Below are positions 18,301 to 24,181 of a DNA stretch of 26,336 bases, one piece after another. The notes under the pieces are model-generated. The model had not been told where the DNA came from, did no database searches, and was given only the letters and a program-made list of their open reading frames with translations. Source of the stretch: Planctomycetaceae bacterium. Lineage in GTDB: Bacteria; Planctomycetota; Planctomycetia; Planctomycetales; Planctomycetaceae. The DNA is taken from assembly GCA_947463775.1 (NCBI GenBank), contig CANHVD010000008.1, positions 1 through 26,336 of the forward strand, in the 5' to 3' direction. The position numbers and the translations under genes are program-made. Every line of letters begins with the position of its first letter. The first letter of the stretch is position 1.

Positions 18301-21064
18301 GTTCATTTCCGTCCGTGCCTCCGTTACCAACAACTCGGACAATCGAACCAGCAGTAGCATTCAGGACAGCATCACTGATTTTGTTGTAGGGAGTGGCCAG
18401 TGTTCCATTACCCCCGTTGACAGCGGCCTTGTCCACAAAGATAGTGTTCGCAACCTGAAAGAAGAACTCGTAGTCGCCCCCGGCAATTCCGTCGGCATCG
18501 CCATCGAATTCAATTCCCGCCCCTGTACCCGAAAGGGGGTCGTCCAGCAGCTTATTGGTGGCTTCTGGCTTAAAATTCAGCCGCAACTGATAGTCACCAT
18601 CCGTCGTCCCGCCGTGGCCCGAATTCTGAATGTTAGGGTCGTAAACATCATTTCCGGTACTGCTGACGCCGATGAAGTATGTCCCCGCCTCAAGCTCCAA
18701 CCCAACAAATGAGTCACCGCTGAAGTAGTTGTCATTCTGGGACAACAGCTTTCCGGTCGCATCGTAGAGACGCAGGACGCTGTCCAAATTGCTGACCTGA
18801 CGTTCCGCCAGAATATCCGCCGAAAACTTGCCCTTCGTCGGCAAGTTAAACTGGTACATGTCAATGTCTGTGCCGTTCGGCTGATACAGACGCTGAATAT
18901 GAACGATGTCATGGTCGGTTGGGAAGATCGGTTCTCGAGGAGTCGCAGGACCAGCTTCACCTTCACCCATCACGGAGATCAGATCGTAAGCATGATCCAG
19001 CCCGAGAGCATGACCAATCTCATGCAACGCGACGCCGAACCAAGCACCACCGTATTCGCTCTTACCCCAGTCAATGTTGGCGTTCATCAGGGCGAAACCA
19101 CCGCCACCAAGTCCCGCCGCAGCATTCGGCGGCATCATGGGTTCCTTGGCTCGTAAGTCACCAGTAATCACCTGGATCCCGCTATTCGCGGTTTCACGAA
19201 CAGTCATTCCGGTCTTCTTGGACCAGATCTCGAAGATTTCGCGAGCCCGTTGTTTCTGATTTTCCGTGATGGCATTGTGCAGAATGTTGTTCTGAGGGTC
19301 ACGACCGTAAACATCTGCAAAGTTGAACTCGATTACGCTCAGGGCTCCCGGCACGACAGGCGTCGTCCCGCTTGAACCAATGTGTGACTCCGCCGGGATA
19401 TCACGATGACCGGGCTCATCATTACCACCAGCATATGGCGGAAGCGCAATACCTTGAGGCGTGATCTGCGAATTCACCACCTGACTCGCCGTTCCCAGTG
19501 AACCCAGATCCGTTGCTGATCCAAAGCTGGAGTTCGCATCAGCAGGCACGAATGCAGTCGCACTGGAGACGGACAGGGTGTACGAACCTGTCGTTGTTCC
19601 GGCCGTCGATGACGCGGAATTCCCGGCGGTATAGGCCGCATTACCCTTGCTGCTGATGCCCAGATAAAACGTTCCTGCGGCCAACGAAGGGCTCAACGTT
19701 TCCACGCCGCCGTTCCCATTGACATCGGCGATAAACACCTGATTTCCGGCATTATCGAAGACACGTAACACCAAGTCGGTGCCGGACGCTGGAGTGACCG
19801 TCAGAGTGACCGGGCGCGGAGCTGTGAGGTTAAATTTATAAAGATCAACGTCCTTGCTCCCCAACGCTCCGCCAATAAACCCTGTCGTACTGAAGGTGTT
19901 CTGCAACACTGTTCCGATGTCAATTGCACCGGCCAGCGTCTCCTGTTCTGAATTGGACCCAATTCGCAGCGCATAGGTCGCATTTGGGAGATCAGCCGCA
20001 AACGTCAATACAGCGGTGTTGTTGATGGCGTCGTACACAACTGTGCTGGGCACAAGGAGCGAGTCATCGGCTGTCGCCAAAGTGCCAGCCGTATTGATCA
20101 ATCGATAGAATGAGACCGTTTGAGCAAGAGCCGGATCAAGGTTATCTTCATTAAAGTGTACGATCACCTGATTCTTACGCTGAACAAGCCCGCCATCCGC
20201 AATCGTCAATCCGGCTGGTGTTGCAAGGTTTTTAACAACCGTTGGAGTAAAGGAAGCCCCCGTCAGGGTAATCTGCGCACCGCTTCCGCCGACAGTGACT
20301 CTCGCCCCAAATCCTGCCGTGGAAATTTTGCTGCGAATTTCAGTGGCAACCGTCGACGCCGACTGACCCGCAGTAAAGTTGAGGGCGATACTCCCTGCGC
20401 CCGTCGTCCCTGTGCTATTGAACTCAAACAAGCGGGTCACAGTGCCCACCGTAATTGTCAATCTGTCGCCATCTGCAATCTGAGCAACGTTTACGACGTT
20501 TAGATTCTTGACACGCAACACCGGCTGCGGAACAACCCCCTCGACAACCGCTCCGAGATCCAGTCGAAACGTCCGATCGAGATCCACACCGCCATTGAAG
20601 ATTTCATTGCCCTGATTTCTCAGAGGTGTGGGACCGGTTCCTTTCAGAGTGATTCGATAAACATCGTCCGGCAGATTCTCTGCAAATCGAACAACGACTT
20701 CTTCAGGATGGTCCCCGATTCCAACAAATCCAATGGTGACGGGCACATCACCCACGCCATTCAGGATCCTGTCAGCTCCCCCACGAGTCACTTGGATGGC
20801 AGAGCCCAGATTTGTAGAACTGATCAATTGGCCTGGGTTGAATTGCAGGGTCAGTTCGCGAGGAGCAACATTGCGAGTCTCCCCTTCGATGAGAATGTCG
20901 CCCACATTGGGACGAATTGCGACCAGCGTTGGGGCTGTCAGCAGTGATCGAGTTTCAAGGTTCTCAGAAGCCTGGGATGCCTGCTTCTGGTTCTGACGAC
21001 GTTTCACAACACGAGGAGCCTGAAGACGATTTCGGACTGCAGTCAACCAGGTGGAAATCAGCAT
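6362..21064 (-). CDS. Giant multidomain surface protein with internal M10-type metalloprotease
   Basis: 4900 residues. The N-terminus is basic with 'ENLETRSLLTA' (34-44), the planctomycete extracellular-protein motif, in place of a normal signal peptide. Approximate order: Ig-like (45-130); repeat module A (188-295); PPC domain (395-505); metzincin protease (570-740) with HEIGHALGLDH, zinc ligands H681, H685, H691, E682 and Met-turn M699; PPC (735-830); beta-helix modules (870-1515); two PPC-like domains (1580-1690, 1768-1900); propeller-like blades (1980-2220); lectin-like sandwich (2270-2455); module A again (2580-2695); two Calx-beta-like domains (2695-2913); beta-helix (2925-3140); Ig/cadherin-like domains (3208-3700); PKD-like (3711-3808); GEVED (3818-3981); eight Fn3-like repeats (3995-4758); tail with a short hydrophobic run and RSLRRRKK (4876-4895). 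I saw no cysteine. CAGGG lies about 8 bases before the ATG. The likely role is cell surface or matrix adhesion with proteolysis or self-processing (inference). Confidence 0.93.
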   Translation of the reverse strand: MLISTWLTAVRNRLQAPRVVKRRQNQKQASQASENLETRSLLTAPTLVAIRPNVGDILIEGETRNVAPRELTLQFNPGQLISSTNLGSAIQVTRGGADRILNGVGDVPVTIGFVGIGDHPEEVVVRFAENLPDDVYRITLKGTGPTPLRNQGNEIFNGGVDLDRTFRLDLGAVVEGVVPQPVLRVKNLNVVNVAQIADGDRLTITVGTVTRLFEFNSTGTTGAGSIALNFTAGQSASTVATEIRSKISTAGFGARVTVGGSGAQITLTGASFTPTVVKNLATPAGLTIADGGLVQRKNQVIVHFNEDNLDPALAQTVSFYRLINTAGTLATADDSLLVPSTVVYDAINNTAVLTFAADLPNATYALRIGSNSEQETLAGAIDIGTVLQNTFSTTGFIGGALGSKDVDLYKFNLTAPRPVTLTVTPASGTDLVLRVFDNAGNQVFIADVNGNGGVETLSPSLAAGTFYLGISSKGNAAYTAGNSASSTAGTTTGSYTLSVSSATAFVPADANSSFGSATDLGSLGTASQVVNSQITPQGIALPPYAGGNDEPGHRDIPAESHIGSSGTTPVVPGALSVIEFNFADVYGRDPQNNILHNAITENQKQRAREIFEIWSKKTGMTVRETANSGIQVITGDLRAKEPMMPPNAAAGLGGGGFALMNANIDWGKSEYGGAWFGVALHEIGHALGLDHAYDLISVMGEGEAGPATPREPIFPTDHDIVHIQRLYQPNGTDIDMYQFNLPTKGKFSADILAERQVSNLDSVLRLYDATGKLLSQNDNYFSGDSFVGLELEAGTYFIGVSSTGNDVYDPNIQNSGHGGTTDGDYQLRLNFKPEATNKLLDDPLSGTGAGIEFDGDADGIAGGDYEFFFQVANTIFVDKAAVNGGNGTLATPYNKISDAVLNATAGSIVRVVGNGGTDGNELTANDAKPYLIGLTPSNAILQDGGTLEVPQGVTLMIDADAVIKLQSANIDAGSSAQGIDRSNGAIQILGVPSRPVYLTSYLNDALGGDSNGAGAPVAGGNWGGVVFRDDSDYEAQGIFLNYVNKANITFGGGEVIVDSVPDIFTPIHMVSARPTITFNTLSNNAKAAMSANPNSFDETGNRIGPEIHGNKLVNNTLNGLFVRVKTDLGKPIDTVDVQARFDDDDIVHVITENLAITGNPGGPLDGVARLSGRLEVDPGVVVKLGGSRIEAMLGNSNFLAEGTKERPVIMTSILDDEYGIGGTFDTTNNLATTRAAAGDWGGVFFNATSSGSIDHAVIRYGGGRTPIEGEFNEFNLIEIHQADVRVGNSRLEFNADGTGVAGVDATRNGRGTNGSAVIFVRGAQPIIVKNEFRENTTSHIISIDVNSLNSFERVDRGRSSGDVQRLSQLDDNVGPLINGNLMRNNDVNGMEVRGGALTTQSVWDDTDIVHVLYTEVYVPNHHTYSGIRLQSRPTESLVVKLSGAAAGFTAGGVEIDIDDRIGGTVQVIGSPGFPVVMTSLKDDTVGAGFDLDGFPVLDTNGDGTASQAAPGDWRSVKLEQYSNDRNVRVVIETEKALTGGQETLTPQLVGTLAPNEKSGDDNRPVGFEIHGHISPDTPGDVDIYSFKGIAGSEVWLDLDRTSSHFDSVLELVSAAGSVLALSDAGVLSGTALPMQKAAALGGDYYSTNHMDEGFRVILPGATGAEGTYFVRVRSKSAMSSGAYQLQVRVNQRDEVPGSTVRFGDLRFATDGIEMYGMPGHSPLTGEAGETTGQDNNGIGGAEFIGDLLSSDRNTISVSGNLSAANDVDFFTFSVDYQFIQAIAGVNAGGKSWATIFDIDYADGLSRPDTILSVYDSAGRLMFVTRDSDVVDDQPAPGTGTGLNDLTRGSVGKLDAFLGTVALPEANDKRYFVAVSSNGRMPAALQQTFEANAPDPLARLEPINSIQRIVEDHIGFQGYSTTSTTAGSPPTPVPILPDKTEGLFDITTSTKLDTYVKPFTLQDVPLFGASGSFLAINNPFDGSAYVGIGNSATGLTDIAMRPDGVLFGVQSNSGTLRRLNSADSSQSAGGDDGIPTFGGGTQDFGGMAFRRTPEVTTGSYELFVANNRNWDADGANNNNEAPPALWRLNADTGGLIDESSATGIQNAGSLPGTGNITGLAFAAMGSSTLFAVDDNGSVWRATVFGNQSSRGVGGWTQVNLTNIVAPFGGFTGITLGPQNVEDGAYASILFASGADGNLYAFNQTGVGQVIFDTDGDGVADATSTTGFSTAASTGLAFSPLDFNLWHPTLRRGNDQGHGINTPLDNSRNPGIATHVLDGHDVSEAVGGASFYFGLEQWQQNPKNAFTYFQMNNGEGQHGVRNENLQRELTNNGAIANSYNLPGGAQGSLVTNSFSLEGYKATDRPTVYFNYFLETDDTNRNNSDMQDAARVYASDDGGLTWELVATNNSVRNRTDSELPAYSSHSATQTPADGRQLVQELFDNTGTWRQARIDLGKFGGKSDVKLRFDFTTSGQMNDLTVDGQTYGNFNDRDRSLSNDHEGFYIDDIIVGIANRGEMATNSGANLGGAFYNAPADPSLITQHLSGEYQLEIRRGTEFGSTDDPLTPTFTVTNPLRATERFVSEYTLTVPTASVIQPGDSYVISNGIVTRTFVFNPISALPTGSFAVNVLSNASKGAVASALASAINGVSGFNVVATTRPSSVNSDIVDLTGAMNVSVTQMAAPADLTVGITATTTTEAAANSSFTVTRSGPTTSALTVQVSAVNPQTGAASPVVLTDGVVTPAATITVTIPIGQSFITLQLDPTNDLIWDGTDPVLVRATAAGLNSITDIIDVTDDDTGPLGQTGPLGILQMTLLQTTVRENGGNSGVTGYVTLRGASATDIDPYDNASPLIVTITSSDGSEVTSSSTRFVDGEMRAFFTMNIIDEFFTSGNSTLSITATAPGYTSSTRSITVRDSANVKFVDRLGDKNLHRQQGMVIIESNSIRNFSGFGVISDEATRSAGSQTNPGSVRNLATLNALRLIPGVTIRNNVVANIGTGGIQFSGDLNNNSIPLAPVPFGKIINNTIYGGASARGVGIQVEQNASPTLLNNIVSNTVTGVQVDGSSSSTVVATTLFRGNTSNGTIGSDFIILNNTDPLFVNPALNNYYPAPGSAAVDSSLNSLSDRPAFTAVKSPLGIPNSDLIAPEFDLFGQQRQDDPGQVNAGLGSDIFKDRGAIERADFAGPYANFTVPAEDNNTGDLDSGLTRIHVDNLLFPTTISIDLLDTGIGVDDTQVRSAQFKLYQNGTLLVENVDYRWRYNPNNNRVYFVSVTTFPVDTRYSITVDNTALTGVRDLAGNRLQENQTDGTTSFTLLLTDGINNAPVNTIPLRQTMNEDTTKVFSAANGNAITVADQDAYLGLVSPSANLTAADGVLQVTLQAVNGVLTLGGTSGLLSVVGNGTNNVTISGTITLLNAALDGLIYDTAQDFNGLVLNAITVTTSDLGNFGPLPTTIKTTVSQIEVDVLAVNDGPSFNPIAANTPPTVTEDAGAQTVLNFLTGISAGPADEVGQTLTSNVTIVSENSAWTPTTFFASGGFPTITISGTTATLAYRTALDVNGTITVRVELNDGQSANNLSIARTFVITVTSLNDAPVRSPRFTPGTVPPRILVNGLEDESLVQNINVPLVNSFAMGPATALDETTQSPIWSAINFTRTSGNLVFDVLQIRPDGSLDYRARKDTAGTATFDVLLQDTGASGGLNVNSAQVFSITITIVEVNDTPVAVTGNYVIDEGYSLNLNASSSFDVDAPFGDTLTYAWDLNNDGDYTDTGEASGSSPTRTVTWAQLVSLGITAPQTRTIKLRVTDSRNQPNSSAVVNATLQTLIVDYGDAPDTFGTLKGSNGAAHTITGNLLLGTTRDKETDGQPGPNANLDGADEDGVTFPTSLERSPSTGLPAFVDVVSSGTGKLNIWLDLNGDGVFDPATEHLNGGVAWDVVAGVNRINFVIPAGSPVGDSYMRFRLTSASQPTVLPTGRANDGEVEDYAVKIRALQPPVSPEINRPIDFNTSDGQIPQTTDSTPTIVWSLEQANFNYELIVRNSAGQTVYSRLRTANYTQTSDTIPTSLPVGIYTATVIAFNKAGTAAAPSTWSFEVVKVAISSPTRSVNTSRPTIVWNHVPGTKAYTIEVYASSTNTIAFRQTVTTSSMATPGQFTLPANLPLANYYTRIQAIDAADLPGDWSASQFFFVRTAPVLLQPAAVVITPLPQVTWTPVTGAVSYDVQLFNLTDNVLVSSVTGIQGASWSPASPLSLAMYRVVVTARGAGGFMGLASNPLVFSYAPVPKILAPGGRLPDSTPTFGWEAVPSANLYRLVVRQDFGNFLEVYRQDSLTGTVHTLPFSLPLGRYTFSVVAINTAAAGSGQADAISSRSLETTFSVVTPPIVLGVQGTSGPVLTTFLTRPTVLWTNPPETTSAARSQLLLYRKEGATNVLLLSQSNIVGTSLLMPTLGLGTYVVKVRTTSSADPATGSDWSIEKTFRVTVAPTLVGPMGAVTDSTPTLNWAGVTGGQTYQVEVIRLPGNVVAAGESGLNALNYTVPSSLPIGRYQFRVQARSAFGELSSWSDTMDFQIVGGPTLLGPASSTFNTRPSFSWTNMSGTVGGTESVVPVYDFRLDVVLPNNVVQANFRTATGLASPSYTLPTALPVGRYRAMVLARTSDTTSNYSNIVEFYVGGNPVVNAIGSTTDTTPTISWRSVDGASGYQVFIALDSNPTVPVVQQLGIGSLSYTPTVPLAKGKYRVWVRAVSSNGQLSGPAPTEAASIIFTIADASGTQSQKVSGSYTMTLFPVNMDDMVSESTISMLPAFVSGSQQPVVVVSEQSVDSSVQLKASVPVQAENTVEVAPENVPQTDEILSQWGEQKWWDAAPVAVVAAEVAKSETQPVTSASSGILGALLALAPRSLRRRKKDESAK
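6791..9082 (-). repeat. Eight tandem fibronectin-III-like repeats (coding)
   Basis: These encode residues about 3995-4758 of the giant protein. Each unit is about 95 residues and starts with a motif of the type (D/N)-S/T-x-P-T-x-x-W, ending in S-L-P-x-G-x-Y-x-x-x-V-x-A. The first conserved Trp is W4017 and the last W4682. Sequence identity between units is low, so this is an old expansion rather than a recent nucleotide-level duplication. Confidence 0.85.
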
Positions 21065-22005
21065 TGCGTAAACCCTGAGAAAGGCACTAAAAATGAATCA
21101 GTTCGAGCTTCGAGCTTTTTGCAGGCGTCATCTCGAAGATCTCGCGACAGGCAGTACTACGGAACAAAACTGTGCGCGCAAAATCGGACAACAAAGCGCA
21201 AGACGCGTATTTTCTCGTTTCCAAACAGCCCTAAGTCCAGAGGCAACCCGAAACTTTTGCTCAATTGTTACCAACTGACGCATCAAAGGTTGCACAAGGG
21301 ATTTAGTACTATACCCCATCGCCACTTCAGTCGGACATGGCACTGTGTTCACTGCAGAATTGCCGTTCTTCTGCGGAATTTGCCGAATCCTCCGCTCTTT
21401 CCTAGACCTGCACGCCTCGCTCAATCTAACCAATCCCAGATAATCCCGCAAATCCACCAAATCGCGAATACTTCCCTTATTGCTGCCAGCAGACCAGCCG
21501 GAAATCGCTTAATTGGCCGTGCTTTCCACCATTATTAACGCTTTGTCAGCACACACGCTCCGCTAAACCCTGCGTCTTCCTCAGGCAAATGACCAGCCAG
21601 TACCCAATCCGGGGACACTTTTAAGGTTTAGGGCAGCCTCTCTGCACCAGAGCAGCCAAGCAGAGAAGGCTATTTTTGCTAGCTCCCTTCCATTCGAAGT
21701 CTTGCGGCCCTATCCAGAGACTCTGATGCCTCTCTGCCCGGTTCCGGTCTACTCGCCCCCGCAGAGTTTCTCTAAGATTCCATTCCGTCAATAAGTACGT
21801 GCCACGGCCTGAGTTTCTCGCAGAACCCCAACATCGCGGTACGATGGCAGGCAGACCTGTCAGCTTTTTCCGTCGCTGGAATCTTATACCTGCCCGCCAC
21901 TTATTACGTTGCCTGTTTATGTTGTCTGTCGTCTTCGTTTATGCTCGTCGCGATGAACTCAGGTTTTGGTTACTCACGCCGTTCAGTTGTGGCACCTCTG
22001 GAGTC
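21065..22005. other. Long spacer between the divergent giant gene and secA-like cluster
   Basis: I see no convincing gene. Several short ORFs on both strands have no recognisable motif, good RBS or codon bias. The stretch must hold the leftward promoter of the giant gene and possibly the rightward one of the secA-like cluster, but I could not identify either with confidence. It contains a terminator-like hairpin at 21635-21677 and the 10-mer GCCTCTCTGC twice (21636, 21728). An untranslated RNA ending at the hairpin is possible but unsupported. Confidence 0.5.
21635..21677 (+). terminator. Terminator-like hairpin in the long spacer
   Basis: AGCCTCTCTGC (21635-21645) pairs with GCAGAGAAGGCT (21660-21671) with one bulged base and a 14-base loop, followed by ATTTTTGC. 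The T-run is short. No gene on the plus strand ends just before it, so it may close an unrecognised small RNA or be remnant sequence. Confidence 0.4.
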
Positions 22006-22174
22006 GGTTCAAAATAATATCCGTGCATGGTGTGCCTGCGTTCGCCGCGGCGACCTTGTCACACCCTACGAATTCCAATGTTTTTCGGTAGGGTGTGACA
22101 AGTGAGCCCCTGCGAATGCAGGCACACCGGCTGAGTCTGTTGATTCAAGCCGGAATTTATCTCAGGACTGTTCC
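22006..22174 (-). repeat. Dispersed ~170-bp palindromic element, copy 2
   Basis: Its reverse complement aligns end to end with 794-965. The 100-bp palindromic core (22029-22128) has the same length as in copy 1, with the same perfect 15-bp inner stem (22055-22069 with 22088-22102). The loop sequence differs while the stems are conserved, which suggests the structure is what matters. It ends 60 bases before the ATG of the secA-like gene, so it could lie in that gene's leader. Confidence 0.85.
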
Positions 22175-22234
22175 TAAAGAGGCTGGTAAAGAAGCACGAG
22201 TGGTCCTCAGGTTATGGTCCCCAGGGTTTGATCA

Positions 22235-24181
22235 ATGAAAATCGCCAGCTCGCTTTTCCACGCTTTCAAATCCGGATTCATTCCCTCCGCGACTCGCCTG
22301 TCTCGGTGGCGATCGCTCGCGAATCACATCATCAAGCTGAGTGAAGGCCTGACGGAGCTGACAGATGAGGAATTGCTGACTCGAGGTCGCAAGATCCGCT
22401 GGGATGCACGAGCCGGGACTTCGCTCGAAACCCTGATGCCGGACGCTTATGCCCTCGTTCGCGAGTCCGCTCGTCGCACTTTGAGAATGCAGCATTTCCC
22501 CGTGCAGATCATGGGGGCCATCGCAATGTTCGAGGGCCATATCGCGGAAATGCAGACCGGCGAAGGAAAAACCCTGACGGCCACGATGACGTCATTCCTG
22601 CGCGCTCTACCCGGGCAAGGATGTCACGTCGTCACGGTTAACGACTATCTGGCCAAACGCGATGCCGAACAAATGGGCCCGGTCCACGTACGTCTCGGCC
22701 TGACTGTCGGAACGATCCTGGAGAACATGGAACCCGACGAACGCCGAAAAAACTACGCCGCGGATATCACGTACGGCACCAGCAAAGAAATGGGGTTCGA
22801 CTTTCTCCGCGACAGACTCCGCAAAGGGGCCAGCCAGGATGACGGTGGAAACCAGATTCGTCGCTACATTCGCACATTGCAGGGCGGTGAAGAACCAGTT
22901 CAACGAGGTCACAATTTTGCTTTGATTGACGAAGCCGACAGTATTCTGATCGATGAAGCTCGAACGCCTCTGATCATCGGGTTGACTCAACCCAACGATC
23001 CCTCCACCGTAAACCTGTTCCGCTGGAGCAACCGTGCGACGTTCCAGCTTGAGCCTCGTACAGACTACATGTACGAACCAGAACGTCGCACCGCATGGTT
23101 GACCGACACCGGTTGTCGAAAAGTCGTGCTGATGTCTAAACCGTCGCTGCTAAGCTCCATGGACACGGAACGCATCTATAGCCAGGTCGAGAAAGCTCTG
23201 ACGGCCAAACATGCCTTCGAACGTGACCGCGACTATGTGATCGTCGAGAACAAGATCGTGATCGTCGACGAAGGCACCGGCCGAGTTATGGATGGCCGTA
23301 AATGGCAGGACGGACTTCATCAGGCGATCGAAGCCAAAGAACTGGTCCCCATCACAGCGGCAACCGGTGAGGCGGCTCGCATCACGGTCCAAAGTTTCTT
23401 CCGTCAGTACACCCATCTTGCGGGAATGACCGGCACCGGAATTCTCGCAAGCGGCGAACTGCGGAAAACGTATCGCCTGAAGGTTACGAAGATCCCGACG
23501 AATAAACACTGCATTCGCAAAGGCCAGACTTACCGTGTCTTCAAAACGCAGGAAGCCAAACGCGATGCCATCGTGGACGCCATTCAGACTTTGATCAAAG
23601 CCGGTCGCTCGATTCTGGTGGGAACACCTTCCGTCGATGCCTCCGAGGCACTTGGATTGTTGCTGAAGGATAAGCGGATTCCGCATCAGATTCTGAATGC
23701 CAAATACCACGAACAGGAAGCTGAGATCGTGTCGGCCGCTGGTGGTCCCGGTAACGTAACGATCGCCACGAACATGGCAGGCCGCGGAACCGACATTATC
23801 CTCGAGGAAGAAGTTCGCAAAGCCGGCGGTCTGCACGTGATCGCGACCGAAATGCACAGCTCCAAACGTATCGATCGTCAGCTTGTCGGGCGATCCGCAC
23901 GTCAGGGCGATCCCGGTAGCTATCAATTCTTTCTATCACTCGAAGACGAACTCCTGCGTTGCCGCGAACCCAAAGAAATTCTACGCAAACAACGCATGGC
24001 GATGGCAAATCGCGAAGGCGAACTTGGCCGATCATGGCTGCGTTACTTTCAACGTGTGCAAAGGTTCCTTGAGAAAACTCACCGCAAGCAACGCAAGCAT
24101 CTGCTGAAGCAGGAACGCCATCGGCTGGAACAGTATGAGAACATGGGGCTCGATCCTTATCTCGAGCTGACCGAATCATGA
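22235..24181 (+). CDS. SecA-like preprotein translocase ATPase, short form
   Basis: 648 residues against about 830-900 for housekeeping SecA. Motor motifs are intact: Walker A 'MQTGEGKTLTA' (K112), 'VTVNDYLAKRDAEQM', 'YGTSKEMGFDFLRD', Walker B 'IDEADSILIDEARTPLII' (D232-E-A-D235), 'GRVMDGRKWQDGLHQAIEAKE' in the preprotein-binding region, 'LAGMTGTG', 'VTIATNMAGRGTDIIL' (from N513) and 'QLVGRSARQGDPGSYQFFLSLEDELL' (R553, R556). After NBD2 only about 70 residues remain, a basic helix resembling the scaffold long helix. The helical wing and the C-terminal zinc/SecB-binding tail are absent. It should be an accessory motor rather than the essential SecA (inference). AGGG lies 8 bases before the ATG. 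Its stop overlaps the next gene's start (ATGA), implying translational coupling. Confidence 0.9.
   Translation: MKIASSLFHAFKSGFIPSATRLSRWRSLANHIIKLSEGLTELTDEELLTRGRKIRWDARAGTSLETLMPDAYALVRESARRTLRMQHFPVQIMGAIAMFEGHIAEMQTGEGKTLTATMTSFLRALPGQGCHVVTVNDYLAKRDAEQMGPVHVRLGLTVGTILENMEPDERRKNYAADITYGTSKEMGFDFLRDRLRKGASQDDGGNQIRRYIRTLQGGEEPVQRGHNFALIDEADSILIDEARTPLIIGLTQPNDPSTVNLFRWSNRATFQLEPRTDYMYEPERRTAWLTDTGCRKVVLMSKPSLLSSMDTERIYSQVEKALTAKHAFERDRDYVIVENKIVIVDEGTGRVMDGRKWQDGLHQAIEAKELVPITAATGEAARITVQSFFRQYTHLAGMTGTGILASGELRKTYRLKVTKIPTNKHCIRKGQTYRVFKTQEAKRDAIVDAIQTLIKAGRSILVGTPSVDASEALGLLLKDKRIPHQILNAKYHEQEAEIVSAAGGPGNVTIATNMAGRGTDIILEEEVRKAGGLHVIATEMHSSKRIDRQLVGRSARQGDPGSYQFFLSLEDELLRCREPKEILRKQRMAMANREGELGRSWLRYFQRVQRFLEKTHRKQRKHLLKQERHRLEQYENMGLDPYLELTES

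Noticed and set aside
21119..21538. 139-codon ORF in the long spacer, and the 110-codon ORF opposite it
   Set aside because: Both are open over the same stretch with no RBS, motif or coding bias that I can see; at least one must be chance.
21799..22017. 72-codon ORF with a hydrophobic stretch
   Set aside because: It ends inside copy 2 of the palindromic element and has no good RBS; too weak to call.
23150..23926. 258-codon minus-strand ORF
   Set aside because: Antisense shadow of the secA-like gene.
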